Assembly: GCA_021234155.1 (NCBI GenBank)
Contig: JAJEKV010000092.1
Coordinates: 2,180,561 to 2,244,560 of the forward strand
DNA length: 64,000 nucleotides
From: Isoetes taiwanensis
Lineage: Eukaryota; Streptophyta; Lycopodiopsida; Isoetales; Isoetaceae
Direction of reading: 5' to 3'
Below are positions 11,901 to 24,050 of the stretch, one piece after another. The position numbers and the translations under genes are program-made. Position 1 is the stretch's first letter. Each line of letters opens with the position of its first letter. Under the pieces are notes generated by a model. It was not told the DNA's origin. It ran no database searches and saw nothing but the letters and a program-made list of their open reading frames with translations.

Positions 11901-14174
11901 ATCTCAATACTGTGCAATGATGCTTCTCATCAATGGCATGATTGCTAATGGAGAAAGACAGATTATTGCAAGTGCAACCATTTCATAAACCATGCCTTGC
12001 ACAGGGATCGAGCTCATGCTATGGCTGATATATTCAGCACTAGGATTTCATATGCTATGAATACTCTGAGAAGTAGACTAATCCCATTCGCCCGCATTAA
12101 AGCTGAAAGAATATTGTACTCATCATCTTTTTTGCTTTAGCTCAAGCCATGTGGGTCAATTGTATCCATAGGTTGCATTTACAATCGCAAATAAGTTGAA
12201 AAGGGATTTCAAGGCTGTTTACAAACTATGTATTGTCATTGGTTCACCATCTATTTCATGAAGTGGAATGCCTAAAGTTATCAAGTTCTTGTATTGCAGT
12301 ACATGGGTCGCCGTGGCATACACCAGTTCCTTCCAAGAAGCGCACCTCAATGTTACGTCCTCGTGCTTCATCAGAGAAACTTGCAAGAAGCCTCTTAGCA
12401 TTTGATGAATCTGATGTCTCATCCAATACTTGCCCATCCAGTGAGGCATCCTTTTTGGACAACAAATCTCCTTTAGTTGCAGTGGAAATAGGCTTAGGAA
12501 GTGTGCTTATTAGGCAACCACTTCAAATGGTACAGGAGTTGGAATCAGAGGCAAGCTCGTTTTTTATAGAAAGCAAGAACATTAATCGTTATCAAGGCGA
12601 GTCAAAAAACACGTCTTATACAGAAAATTTTCAGAGTGCTAGAAGCAGAGTACCACGAGGCAAGGAGAAGGCAAAGCAATCTCCAACAACATTGGAAACT
12701 GGCCGGGCCCGTCCAGCAAGGACTTTGATATCCAATAAAGCACTCTTGTTAGTCAGTTAACTTGATCCTTTCTTGTTTATGGTTGTCTCTCGTTACTCAT
12801 TTGTTCATGCATATATGCAATGCAGGGATTATCACCCGTACAGTAAGCAGGATGTTTTGCAGAGCTGCCAATCTCCATTAATCTTTGTGGAATTAAAAGT
12901 AAAGCTCCTAGCAAGCTGTAGTCCATTTCAAAGTTGTACCTTTCCATGATCATACTGATTATCATTGTGTATAGGACATATTAAATTACGATACATTCAC
13001 TGGTCTTCTTTCCGACCAAGAACAATCTTATTTAGGGCAATATCTTTCATCAGTTGACATGCCGTACTTTCCTGAAAGGTGAATTTTACTCTTATATAAG
13101 CTAAATGATTCAATGGCCTGTAACATCTTTTGTTGACACCATCGACATTTGCAGGTTAAGATGCCTGTTTTCCAGTTCCGCTTTTGAACATGCCTGTACA
13201 AGTTTCCAGCAGTTATTATCAGGGGGTATGTTCGATCCATCAGAGTCATGGATTGGACATCGTGTATTACAGCATTATCAGGAGCTGCTTAAAGTGACAG
13301 ACTTGACTGCCTGTGGTTGGATGGATCAGAATCTGGAACTTCAGAACCTGAGCAAACGCCGTGCTGCTGCTTTTGACCCATCTGTCAAGGTACATTATGG
13401 TCTGCAATACTGATGTTGTAGTAAAAACCTTGATATGTTTTACACTGTGAGCTTAAATTTTACAGTATAATCAAAGTAAGAGTCATCATAAAGAGATGTC
13501 AACTGGTGTTTCGTCTTCCAGTTCAGCACCCTATCCATCATTTTCCCATGCAGCAGCAGTAAAACGACTTCCTCTGCAAGATAGTAAGTCACGGTCACAT
13601 ATAGTAATTAAGATAAATTTGTATTGAATATCAATAGGGTTTTTCAGTATTTCTTACATAAAAGTTTGTAATTGTATCTATTGCAGGGATAAAGGGTCAC
13701 GTGAACACTTCAGTTGCAGGAATCCATTCTTCAATTACCCAACCTGCAATTTTGAAGGAAAGGCTTCCCCTTGCACCAAACACAATGAAAAAAGAACTCG
13801 TAACCTCGTCATATGCAACAATTGACTATAGTACAGGACAATGTTTCAACCCAAAACTATCCCCTGCGCGGTATGCTGAATTTGGTCCTTCCACTATTAT
13901 GGAAGGGGGTATTGACAATGATGATGATGAGCCCGATTTGCTCCTGAATGTTCCTACAGCTGTTTCATTCCAGGAAGCGCAGTTGTTGCAACAACCTTCT
14001 TGGGTGAACCCAGGTGAGTCTGTTGTCGGAAGTTGCAACGCAGAAGACACAGAGAGTGGAAGTTTAATCAACGCCAATGTTTGGCATATGGATAGTGAGT
14101 CTGATTGGGGTAGCCTTATCTGGAACTCTTCATCTGCAAGTCCAGCAAGAGTCCTTCTCAATGGAAATATCTAA
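8976..14174 (+). CDS. GATA-type transcription factor of the GATA26/27 class (8 exons)
   Basis: The coding exons I infer are 8976-9015, 9882-10247, 12300-12747, 12826-12898, 12975-13078, 13155-13389, 13466-13583 and 13687-14174. They sum to 1872 nt, giving 623 residues. All seven introns are GT...AG and every phase matches. Residues 7-32 form one plant-type zinc finger, CSHC, 18 residues, then CNAC, with TPLWRNGPP between; NYMPMHSGG follows. Exons 4 to 6 (about residues 295-375) encode [17 protein letters not shown] and, later, [11 protein letters not shown]. This is the ASXH/DEUBAD-like region that marks the GATA26/27 subgroup and not other plant GATA factors. The start codon lies directly before the finger, as in that subgroup. 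The product should be a nuclear DNA-binding regulator; the family's target genes are poorly known. The reading frame shows no break. Confidence 0.9.
10248..12299 (+). other. Long second intron of the GATA gene
   Basis: The intron starts GTCAGAATTC and ends TTGCAG, and joins exon 2 to exon 3 as codon G|TA. At 2052 nt it is much the longest intron; the others are 76 to 866 nt. I find no transposon or nested gene in it. Confidence 0.75.
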
Positions 14175-15668
14175 GCTTATGCAAAGTATTCATCTAATGA
14201 GAGGCTAAGCCTATGATTTTGCTTACAATCTGCTAGGTTGGAGCAAATGAGGTTACTTCCCAAGCTTTTGGGGTGGAGAACATCAATCAAAGCAAGAGTG
14301 TATGATAGACTGGCGATGTTGCAAAGGCACGATCTTTGTTTAACTCTATTTTGAAAAGGGAAATGTTGAAAATTACTTAAAAAAAAAGGGAAAGTGAGAG
14401 GCTATGATATTTCCGACAAACATGAGTCACATGATACCGCTTATAAACTGTTTGGAACAGCCTGGTATGCGGAATAGGATCTTGTGTATCCAAATAAGGT
14501 TGTTTTTTACAACTTCATGGCAGGCTAGATGGCAACCTATTTGTTATTTCATATTTTTATCACATCAAGTCTGCTCATAGTTTATGGTCTAATGTTTTTG
14601 TCAAGCTTTTGTAGGTTGTTCCATTGTAACCCATGAAAGGGTCAAGCCTATGTTCACATCAGAAGCAGGGTCAGGTAGTATGGTAGACAAGGTCAGGTTT
14701 GGCCTACTAGCATTGGAATCTTCTATTTCAGCCTTATCTAATTTTGTGTGGCACGTTGAAGTCCCATTATTTCTGGCAGATAAAATGTCTGATCATAGAT
14801 CAAGCATCTAGATGTGCCGTATTCTGTTTTGGTCAGGCCATTTGAGCTTTTTTGTTGATGCTTATGCTTGTCCTTATGCTGCTTCTTAAATATTAGGCTG
14901 GATTCAAGGGAGTTTTGATTGTTATGGGCAGGAAGCAATTGGGTTTAGGTCGAGCAAAATTGGACGTCACTGGCAATTTAGGGAGTTCAAGGTTGACCTT
15001 GATAACTGCTTTGTCCCTTACTCTAGCTTGTTATTTTGTATGAGAATATCCATATCTTTTGTATGCCATCTATACATATAGTCAGGTCAAGGTCAAGGCA
15101 AAGTCAATAATAAATACATGGATGAGATAAGAGCACTAACAAATTGGCTTGACCATCCATTCAATGTGATATGATCAACTACTATATGGAACAATAAGAT
15201 ACAGTTTTTTTGCGCATCACAGTTACATGTTCCAAAAAACCAAGTGACAGGAATTTGAAGGCCAATTAATCTATATATGGTATGGATACAATATGAAGTT
15301 TACAATGCCCATGCCTTGTTGCAATGCAATTAACATTTTAGGCAAAAGAAACCTTATCTAAGTTGAGTTTTTGAAGGCAAAACCTTAGTACTACGATGCA
15401 ACTGATTATTTGCAATGGTGAGTGTGCAACAACATGGACAGGGATGAAATGGAAGTAAAAAATATGTTGATAAGTTGGACAATGCTACAAGGTATGTTTT
15501 TCGTCTTCCACAATCTGCTGGCAACTCATCTGTTTAAGACAAGATTTTTATGGGCCTTCATTTCATAAGAAACCATGCATACAAATAAGCTTCAGATTCT
15601 TGAATGTCTCTCTCCCCATCTGCTTGGATTGTTGAGTTTGAGAAATCCTTTCATATTTGCTGTAAAAT
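14175..15668. other. 3' flank of the GATA gene; no other gene seen
   Basis: The region after the stop codon should contain the 3' untranslated region. It holds only short open frames in both strands and repeated GTCAGGT-like words near 14640-14700 and 15080-15110. No domain is recognisable before the LINE insertion. Confidence 0.4.
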
Positions 15669-15704
15669 TTTAACACAAAAAACATCTTAATCCCACACAT
15701 CAAT
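15669..15704. repeat. 36-bp target-site duplication (left) of LINE C
   Basis: The sequence starting TTTAACACAAAAAACATC is repeated exactly at 17515-17550, on the other side of a poly(A)-ended LINE. It is therefore a target-site duplication, unusually long for a LINE. Confidence 0.9.
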
Positions 15705-17397
15705 ATGCAGACGATACCTTCATCTTTCTCAGGTATGATGACTCCAGTTTTCCGACATTTCGCAAAGTTCTAGATGCATTTGGAACAATGTCAGGGATTC
15801 ATCTCAATGTGGCAAAATGTGTTGTTTTATGGCCATCTGAGGAGGATATTGACCCTAGGGTTATGTCTTTTGGCTTTCGAGTCCTTAAAGGTGAAGGTAC
15901 CAAGCTGCTCGGCCTACCATTAGGTCTTTCAGATAACTTGAAAGGGAAATGGTCTCATATTTTAGATAACCTGAGAAAAAAGGTTAACTTATGGTCGGCT
16001 AAAGGTCTCTCTATAGCAGGCAAAATAGCAGTTGCAAAGGCAATTCTGGCAGCATCCCATGTGTACTATTCCTCGGCCATTGTGGCTCAAAAGGGTATCT
16101 ATTGCCAAATTCAAACCATCATTCGGAAATTTATATGGGGGGAAGGTAGGCACAAGGTGGCTTGGTCCGAAATGTGTAGGGATAAAAAAGATGGAGGACT
16201 AGGATGTAAGGACCTGGAGACCCAAGCACAAGCTCTAGCTGGGAAGTATGTGTGGAGAGCTTTGTGTGGTATAACCTCGCCTGCACTGCACTTTGTCAAG
16301 TATTGGCTCCAACAATGCACTTTAAAAGGCAAGCCATCTTTACCCCGTGATGAAATTGGGTCCTTTTTTTACAGCTATAAGATTGCCCCTGGCACCTCTC
16401 CTGTTATGAGAAAGCTTTTGGAGGCTTGGTTGGCCGTTCAAAAACTATTTGAACCGATGGATGCCCCTTGGGAGGCTGGAAAATTAAGCATCTTCTGGAA
16501 CACACGGATATGGATGCGAAATAGCCTCCCTCTTGCACTCACACATCCTCGTATCTTTACCAAATGGAGACAAGCAGGGTTCATTACAGTTGGACATCTG
16601 TGGGATGGTAGGGAATGATTCAGAATGCAGGAGAAGGGGACAGGAAGATCTTTCGGGAAATACATAGGACTTTGAGTACCCTCTCTGGATTGGACGGCCC
16701 AAACGACAGATGGTCTTGCAAGGGGGAAGAGAAATATATTGTTAGCACTATCTACTACCTCCTCCGCCCAGCATCCCCCCTAAAGGCTGCTAACAGATTA
16801 GGTATGGACGTCATGCTCACTTCACAGTTACTAGTCAATTCATGGTCAAACATCTGCTCCAAAAGATTGCAATTCTTTAGATGGCTAGCCTTACAGGGTG
16901 GAATTAGTACTATGGAGGTGCTCCATCAAAGGAGACTACTCGCTATAGATAGCTGCCCACTTGGCTGCAACAATACGGAAAACCTCTCTCACCTATTTTT
17001 CTGTCCCAAGATCCTGGACTTTTGGAAGTGGGCAGGTCCTCTCATCGATATTACATCAGAACAATGTACTTGGCCTCAGATACTACTCGTAACTGATGGA
17101 GACACAATATCAGCATCACTGGTTAATATAGTACTCTGGGCAATCTGGAAACACAGATGTGGAATTGCTCTTGGTGGACAGCTCTTTTCTTTAGACAGAC
17201 TAAAGAACATCTTCAATTTGGAGGTGGCACTTATGGCTTTAGCCCACCATCGAAAATTTGGACGTTACTACAACACAGCTTTGGACAGGCTTGGCAGGAT
17301 TCAAGGCTTCTACATGTTCTTCAAGTGTCACTGGGTAGATGACGATGATCCTGGGGATGATCCGAGTCTCAACTTACAAAGGCTGGCCCTTGTTTAA
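15705..17397 (+). pseudogene. LINE C ORF2 remnant (RT C-terminal half)
   Basis: The first frame runs from YADD through GIHLNVAKC, LLGLPLGLSDNLKGKW, LSIAGKIAVAKAIL, RKFIWGEGRHKVAWSEM and GGLGCKDLETQAQALAGKYVW to a stop at 16618. A second frame, shifted by two, picks up at about 16615 and continues to 17397. It includes the cysteine/histidine cluster CPLGCNNTENLSHLFFC, the zf-RVT region of plant L1 proteins. One frameshift near 16615 therefore breaks the protein. LINE A and LINE B have the same domain order in one continuous frame at this point. Confidence 0.9.
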
Positions 17398-17482
17398 ATT
17401 TGGTACTTGTTATTCTTTACTTATGGTTCCTACATATAGGAAATATGTATTATAATACCTATTAATATATATCATTTTCTTA

Positions 17483-17513
<31 letters not shown>

Positions 17514-17514
17514 A
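15705..17514 (+). mobile_element. LINE C: 5'-truncated L1-type retrotransposon
   Basis: This copy starts inside the reverse transcriptase at the YADDTFIFL catalytic motif and ends in a poly(A) tract at 17488-17514. It is bracketed by 36-bp direct repeats. Truncation at the 5' end is the usual outcome of target-primed reverse transcription. It keeps the RT palm end, thumb and C-terminal zinc-binding region but has neither endonuclease nor ORF1, so it cannot move on its own. Confidence 0.95.
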
Positions 17515-17550
17515 TTTAACACAAAAAACATCTTAATCCCACACATCAAT
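17515..17550. repeat. 36-bp target-site duplication (right) of LINE C
   Basis: This is the right-hand copy of the 36-bp repeat at 15669, directly after the poly(A) tail. Confidence 0.9.
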
Positions 17551-18129
17551 CTCCACATTTTAATCATAACCATCTTATGAAATAACAAATATGCCCCAAC
17601 ACAACATCACAACTGAAATTAACACTTCATCCTTCTTACAATCTTAACCATATTTCACAAATAGAAGGTTTTTTGGCACATAAAGGAAGCCAACAAAAGG
17701 TTTGGAGACTTTTGAGCTCCAAATACATGATACTAATTTAAATTCTTTATATAAAAATTACTTTGGATGTGCCACGGAAGATAAGGGGCTTGGTTTATTT
17801 GAACGAAGGGTAAAAAAAATCCACTTGAGACCAATTGATCTATGAGATGCGCATGCAACACCAACATTGATCATTGGATCCTTCCCCTGTACCTAAGACG
17901 AGTATAAAGCTTCCATTTCAATCCAGGGAATTTGAACCGTTGCAGGGAACTATGGGATTCAAGGTAGATGTTTGGTTTTCCTTTGTCTATTCCTCGATCA
18001 TTTATAATAATTTGAAGGCTAGAGAACTTCTTTTGGGTTCGGGTGTGTTTATTGAGAAACTCACATGGAAGACTTTATGTGTGACGATATGTGACATTAT
18101 GCACTTTTAGGTGTGTAGGCAAATCCAAC
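17551..18129. other. No gene recognised
   Basis: Short open frames only. The right part may belong to the decayed minus-strand gypsy piece that follows, but I cannot read a domain in it. Confidence 0.3.
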
Positions 18130-18470
18130 TTATAAGATTCGGTTCCTACTTTCTTAGGGATTGCGGCCCATTGAGAAGGGCCTTGCCAACCTTAGAGCAA
18201 GCTTCTTGCAACGACCAATTCTCAATTTGGCCTGCTTCACCTTGATCTGGAGCCAAACTTTATATCCTTCCTTGACTCGAGCCGCTATAAAATATTTACA
18301 GACTTCTTCCACTAACTGCTGCATAATGGCCAATAGTTGTTAACCTCCACCTTAGACACGAAGTTGTGCCAAGTATCAGGAGCCAAGAATTGATAGCCAT
18401 AATTAATCACGAACAGAGACATCTTAGATTACTCTTGCTTCAACTGTTATATACAAAGTCCACTAAGTGG
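18130..18470 (-). pseudogene. Ty3/gypsy integrase C-terminal fragment
   Basis: On the minus strand one frame reads INYGYQFLAPDTWHNFVSKV. It is almost the same peptide as INYSYQCLTPDTWHNLVSKV at about 50495 on the plus strand, so both come from one gypsy family. Further along is VKEGYKVWLQIKVKQ, the counterpart of the GDKVWLxxxN segment in gypsy integrases. Stops and shifts interrupt it. Confidence 0.6.
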
Positions 18471-18524
18471 ATGCAATCAACGCACTTTGGTTGCTTGTTC
18501 CAAACATAATTTCACATATCTTCT

Positions 18525-18676
18525 ATAGGAGATGGGCGCACAAGACACCTTCGTGTCTTCTTCCCGTGCCCTGGCTAGCCGGGGACGGGATAGACGGAGG
18601 GCCCATGCAGCCGATGTTGCTGGATGAGGGATCTCTCGTGAGGTATACGACAGGGCATCATATACTTTGTGGGGAG
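18525..18676 (+). repeat. Fragment of gypsy LTR 3' end
   Basis: The words CACACCTTCGTGTC, GGGATAGACGAAGGGCCCAT and GGGAAGCATCACA at 43070-43217 have close counterparts here. The piece ends GCATCACA like that LTR, but what follows is not a primer-binding site, so it is an isolated fragment. Confidence 0.6.
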
Positions 18677-19671
18677 CATCACAGGGAAGGGCCTTCATGC
18701 TGACGTTCATGAGCAACTACGCCATTGCATACCAGCAATCACTCGGCTCTCAGATCCAAATGTTGCAAGCTAAACCTACTACAGCTGATGCCCAAGCTCA
18801 CTCACACACAATGCACCAATCCAAACAAGTAAATGCTACTCAGCAACGAGCTCCCACAGCTCCCACATTGCCTCATACTTCAACATGGCTGCACAGACAG
18901 CCCCGTCCAAGTCATACAGGCTCAGGACCCCAGGGGCATCCTATGGCACCTGCCACAACCTCCCCAGACATGGCAACAGAGTTGAAAGAGAAATAAGAGC
19001 AACGATGGAGAGGCCACAAGGTTGTGGTCCAAGGCCTTCTTGAAAAGCAAGAGAGAACTTCACTGACCGGCTCCAGAATATGATCCTCTCCAGGATGAAT
19101 ATTCTCAGAACAACTTGCCTTGGTATTCAGCGCCCGGATAGGCCACGCATCGATAAATTCACAATGCCAGATACACAAATGAGAGACGCCATACTCCGCC
19201 AGAGAGTGAAGTTGAGGCACCTCACTGTGTATAGACATGGACCTCACCTCGGCAACGTCGACAACAGCTAGCTCGAGTCAGGGGTATAAGATGCGATGGA
19301 TGCGCCGCTGCTTTGGCCCAAGGCAAGGTGCAGATTTTCTGCCCACCCCACTCTGAGGTCGCAGATGTGGCGTGCAGAGGCACTGCAACTCGATGGAGCC
19401 ACCACTAGCTCTGCTGTTGTACCAATAATTGCTATTGCACCAACAATTGATGTTGCAACCCCTCGGGGTGCTGCCACTGCCGCTGCTACCTCACCAGTTG
19501 TTGATGCCGCTCTTTAGGGTGCTACCACTACCGTTGATGCTGCACCAGTTGCTGATGTTGCTGCAATCCCTCGGGGTGCTGCTGCTGCTGCTGGTCTTGC
19601 ACCGCCTTGGGAGACTGCCACCTATTGCTGATACTATAACTCCGCGGGAATTTATATCCGTCACCCCCAAA
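18677..19671. other. Low-complexity stretch, possible LINE D ORF1 remnant
   Basis: Several overlapping open frames rich in Ala, Thr, Pro and Leu run through here because of CTGCTG/GTTGCT triplet runs at about 19426-19615. The stretch lies directly upstream of the LINE D endonuclease, so it may be the remains of its first ORF, but no domain confirms this. Confidence 0.3.
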
Positions 19672-20084
19672 TAGGAATGTACTTGCGTATGGTCTCCTGG
19701 AACTTTTAGGGCTTTTCATGGTAGAAGGGAGATAGTCCGAACTCTATAGTCAGAGATATGGATTTCATCTTCCACACAAGAATCTGGGAACATGCTGGTC
19801 ATATTGAATCTGTCGGGCTACCAATACTGCTTGTTGTTCAATTAGTGTACAGGCAAGCGGAGACATGGTGGCATAGCCTACTACTATCAGACTGCCTTGA
19901 CACCTTCAGTCACCATCCACAAAATGGACATGCATAATCGTTACATGTGGGTACGAGTGCAGAATCGCAGTGGGGACATTACTTCCCCCATAGTGATTTG
20001 AACTTCTATTACCGCCATGTAGATAGGTGGAACCCGTACATCAATCTATATGATGATATACGTCTGCACAAATAGCTGGAGCAT

Positions 20085-20471
20085 GTGATTCTAGTTAGAG
20101 ACTTCAACGCATGCATTGGAATAAAGCAGTTGATGAAGTTTGACCCCCTGGCTGAGGACATATTACAACTTCGTCCGGCAGAGGCGTTTTCTCCATATAC
20201 ATCAGATGACATAGCACATCCAGTCACGCACTATGGCAGGCAGTTGCTTCAGATGTGCAGTACCTTTGACTTGGTTATCTGCAATGGTCTCGCACAGGGG
20301 ACATCCTCCTCCGGCTTCACTTGTCGACAGGAGAATCAGGAAGGCGGCTACAACATAGTCGATTACCTAGTGGTGGTTGAGCAGAATTTGCACATTGTCA
20401 AACAGTTGCAGGTCGGCACAAAGAGTAGAGATGAAGAGGTGGATTCAGATCATAAACCTCTCTTTCTTTGA
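20085..20471 (+). pseudogene. LINE D endonuclease domain remnant
   Basis: The frame carries LVRDFNACIGIKQL, corresponding to the GDFN motif, then GFTCRQENQ, NIVDYLVV and a final SDHKPLFL. These are the C-terminal catalytic blocks of an apurinic-like endonuclease that nicks target DNA. The N-terminal block around MVSWNF at 19693 contains a stop codon. Confidence 0.65.
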
Positions 20472-21379
20472 CTAATATGACAGTCTATTCAGATCCCATA
20501 CCCATATATCCTTTGCTTGCCACAGCTGCGCTTAGACTACAATCATGCAGAGTCCTACGTCGAGATGCTCACAGATGAGCTAGAGGAAATTTTGCAACTC
20601 CCCATGTTGCATCAACATACTAACAAATTAATTACTATACTTCTCACAACCACCGAGAGATGCTTTGGGAGATTTCACCTACAAAGGCCCTCACACGCGA
20701 CAAACTTTTCTCAGAACCGGTGGTTCTTTGTTGAATGTAAGGAACTTAGATGCTTGGTTCGACTAGTTACTAACCCTGCTTTGCGAGTACAAGTGATGAA
20801 ACGATACCGCACTTTCATCAAAAGCAAGAAGTCTCAATACATTACGAGGCATCAGCAAGAAATGTTTTACCTCCTTGATCGTCACTCCCAAGACATTATG
20901 GAAAAGAATACTACAGAAGCGTCTGTAGCCTTTAGAGAACATCTCCATGAACAATGGATACCTGATGCAGCTCTACAATAGTACAATTCGCTTGAAATTC
21001 GACTTGAGGTACCTCCACGGATGGGTCCATCACTAGTAATCACAGAGGCTGGGTTTGCTCAGAACTTGCAGTGTCCTGCCAATGGCAAGGCTGTTGATCT
21101 AGACGGAATGCAAGCAGAGCTGCTTAAGTGGGCATGGCCACAGATCATCCCCTCCTAATCGGGTTGTTCAATAGAGCACTTCAGGAAGGCTTCACCCCCC
21201 CAGTAGACCACCATCAGAGTAGTTCCCATCTATAAGGCAAGAGATCCTCACTGTCCAGCCAACTATCGCATGATCATAGTCAGCTCATTGTTTGTGCAAA
21301 ACTGTTGGCTGGCATATTGGAGTAGCAATTGAGGCATGGGCAGGGGAAACAGAGGTCTGAGCCCTCACACAGTCAGGTT

Positions 21380-21955
21380 TTAAGCCCCGACACTATACTA
21401 TTGATCATATTTTCATCTTGCGAGTCTTGATAGAAGACAAACAAAATCATTGGCACGATCTGTATTGTTGCTTTGTCGACTTTGCAAAATATTTTGACAC
21501 AGTTCTTAGGGAGAAGCTATGGGAGAGATTGACTCAGATAGGAGTCTCCTCGGAGTTGCAGAATGGCGTATACCAGTTGTATGAAAGATGCTCAGCCCAA
21601 ATGCGAATGTGAGGTCAACTTGTAAGCAGTAGTGTTGGAGTCCACCAAGGATGCCCACCCTCTTCAATCTTGTTTGGCCTATATATTATCCACCGTATTG
21701 TCCGACAGCTCATTTAAGCCGACGATGTGGGTCTCCTAGCTCATATCTCGGCTGACATGCAACAACATTTGGATGCTCTGGACACTTTCTGCCAGGCCAT
21801 TGGAATGCGCGTGAATTTGGCTAAGACTAAGGTGCTCCTCATCTCGTCTTCGCGTCAACCAAGACTGTCCTCCTTTACTTATCAAGGTCAAAATGTGGAG
21901 GTTGCGCCCACCTACAAGTACTTGGGAGTGGAGTTCAATACTACCACAGTTTAGG
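21380..21955 (+). pseudogene. LINE D reverse transcriptase remnant
   Basis: Two frames contain the RT blocks: VDFAKYFDTV (first Asp block), GVHQGCPPSSILFGLYI and ADDVGLLAHISADMQQHLDA (catalytic Asp pair), then NLAKTKVLLIS and YKYLGVEFN. Stop codons at about 21610 and 21717 split them. In the second block the residue before ADD is replaced by a stop. Confidence 0.7.
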
Positions 21956-22415
21956 ACACTTCTATCTGGCAACAAATGACGGCAGGTTTGAAAGCTTTGT
22001 ACACAATGAAGAACAATAGCTAAAACGTAGAGCTTTACGACTGATGCATCAATCACACTTCTTTAGGGGTTTGGTGGAGCTCGTTCTTCTATATAAGTTG
22101 GAAGTGTGGGGATCGATGGTATCACTTGCCCTTTTTGGCCCGGGCACTTGGTATCAAGTCCACGGTGTCGTATCAGATACTTCTGTAGGAGACCAGTTTC
22201 TTACCTTTACAGTGGGCGGCACTAGACCGTCACCTCATATACTTTCCGAAGGTGGTCAGTATGCGCAATACTCGCCTCCCACACCTCACATATGCCATGG
22301 CAATGGATCCACAATGCCTCGAAGCCTTCTGGAAGGAGAAGCGAAATTATTGGCTCTCCAGATGGAATGTGCAAGAGCGCAGGTGCATACAGATAGAAAT
22401 TGAGGAGGATCAAAA

Positions 22416-22769
22416 TCACTTGAGGCAGTATCTTGATACATGCTTCCTCGACAAACTTTGGGATGCTAGGCCTTTGTAAAGCAGCCTGGACATCCATTTG
22501 ATGGATTTCCAGGTCTTGAGCAGCTGAAATGCAAGGAGGATGCGAATGCTTGCCATCTTGATGACAGATGAGAATGTGTCAGTGAAATCAATGCCCTCTT
22601 GCTGTGTGAATCCCCGAGCAATAAACTGAGCTTTGAGATGATCCAAAGAGCCATCTGCCTTAACTTTTACCTTGTAAAACCATTTGCTAGTGATCAATTT
22701 TTGTCCAGGTGGTAGCGGAACTAGAGACCAGGTCTGATTGGCATGGAGGGAGGCCATTTTCTGGTCCAT
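22416..22769 (-). pseudogene. Copia reverse transcriptase N-terminal fragment
   Basis: The frame reads LHANQTWSLVPLPPGQKLI, SKWFYKVKVKADGSL, LKAQFIARGFTQQEGIDF and TFSSVIKMASIRILLA. These are the first conserved blocks of the copia RT (RVT_2). The catalytic YVDD block and RNase H are absent. Confidence 0.9.
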
Positions 22770-23105
22770 AGTAGCTTGTCATGCTTCAGCTTGTGGGTCA
22801 AGTAGAGCAGCAGCATAAGAGCTTGGAGCAGATAATCAGATGCATTAAAGGCGACTTGATAGTAGTGGAGAACTCTTTGGGTTGGCTTCCAAGGGCGGCC
22901 AAATTTTCGTGTATATGCCAATGATAGTTGTGAATCTGGCTCATTTGCTGGCGGTGAACCCTGATGGTTAAAGGGAACGGGGCTATCAGGGTGTGCTGGT
23001 GAACCAATTCGTGTAGCATCTGGATTAGCTCCTGTTGTATCATCTCCTACTGCTTCTGTATCAGGGTCTCCTGCTGCTCTTGTATCAGTTGCAACTGCTT
23101 GTGTA

Positions 23106-24050
23106 TCAAGGTCTCCTACTACTCCTGTATGCAACAACATCCAGATCTGGAACTGACAAAGGCAAGGTTAGGGAGGGGCATATTTCAGCTTTACGAGCTG
23201 GAACAAGCAAATCTGCTCCATGTTGATGTTCAAAGAAGATGACATCCCGACTATAGAACACCTGCCGAGTCACTGGATTGAACAATTTGTACCCTTTTTT
23301 GGGTCTAAATGCATTTCTAGGCTTGAGCTTGAGGATCAAAGCATGAGCAAGGCATCCAAAAACTCGCAAGTGGAAAATATTGGGGATCTGACCAGTCCAT
23401 TGCTCAAGGGTTGACTTTTGAATAGGAGACCTTTGAGAGATCAGACGATTCAAGATATAAACAGCAGCGTGGGTTGCTTTTGCCCAAAAAATGAGTGGGA
23501 GATGTGCTTCTGCCAGAAGACATCGAGCCATTTCTTTGATGGTGCGGTTCATCCTTTCTGTTAGTCCATTCTGTTCTACATTGCCTGCTACTGTCATCAA
23601 GTGTTGAATACCTTTTGAAGCACAGAAAGAGGCCATTTGGTGAGACATATACTTCCTGACATTACAAGTCATGAGCACTTGAAGATTTCTGCCAAACCAA
23701 GTGCAAACATAAGCTATGTAATGCTGGAAGTGTGAAAATACCTAGGATTTGAGTTTAAGAAAGAACACTTCCGTAAAGCGTGTGGCATCGTCAACGAAAG
23801 TGAGGAACTAACGTGCTTCACCCAAAGTTTGAGGATGTTCTCCTGATACATCTGAATGTGCCTTTTGCCCTGATTTTTCCATTCGATGATTGCCTATGGA
23901 AAAGGGATGCTTTTGATGTTTTCCTATAGTGCAAACTTCACAACTTGGTGGAAGCTGCAGCGAGGAGAGGATGCCAGATATAGCCTTTGCTTTGATGGTA
24001 CAGTTAATGCTGTTAATGATTAAGAATACTAGTGTGTAAGGTAGCACCGC
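23106..24050 (-). pseudogene. Copia integrase fragment
   Basis: The part at 23808-24047 has CEVCTIGKHQKHPF, the copia pre-integrase finger. The long frame 23106-23678 has QNGLTERMNRTIKEMARCLL, with the catalytic Glu region, and HLRVFGCLAHA, ending in RQVFYSRDVIFFE. The middle of the core with the catalytic Asp residues is damaged between 23678 and 23808. Confidence 0.85.

Larger units (their letters stand above)
19672..22475 (+). mobile_element. LINE D: decayed non-L1 LINE
   Basis: An endonuclease part (about 19690-20475) contains RDFNACIG, GFTCRQ, NIVDYLVV and SDHKPLFL, the expected D-N and S-D-H signatures. A reverse transcriptase part (about 21380-21955) contains SGFKPRHYTIDHIFILRVLI, LYCCFVDFAKYFDTV, GVHQGCPPSSILFGLYI and a broken ADDVGLLA. 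The motif wording differs from the L1-type copies in this window, which have YADDTF and GKSPGPDG. Many stops and shifts make it non-functional. Its 3' end meets a copia relic near 22475. Confidence 0.7.

Noticed and set aside
13826-14161. 111-codon minus-strand open frame
   Set aside because: It is the antisense shadow of the last GATA exon.
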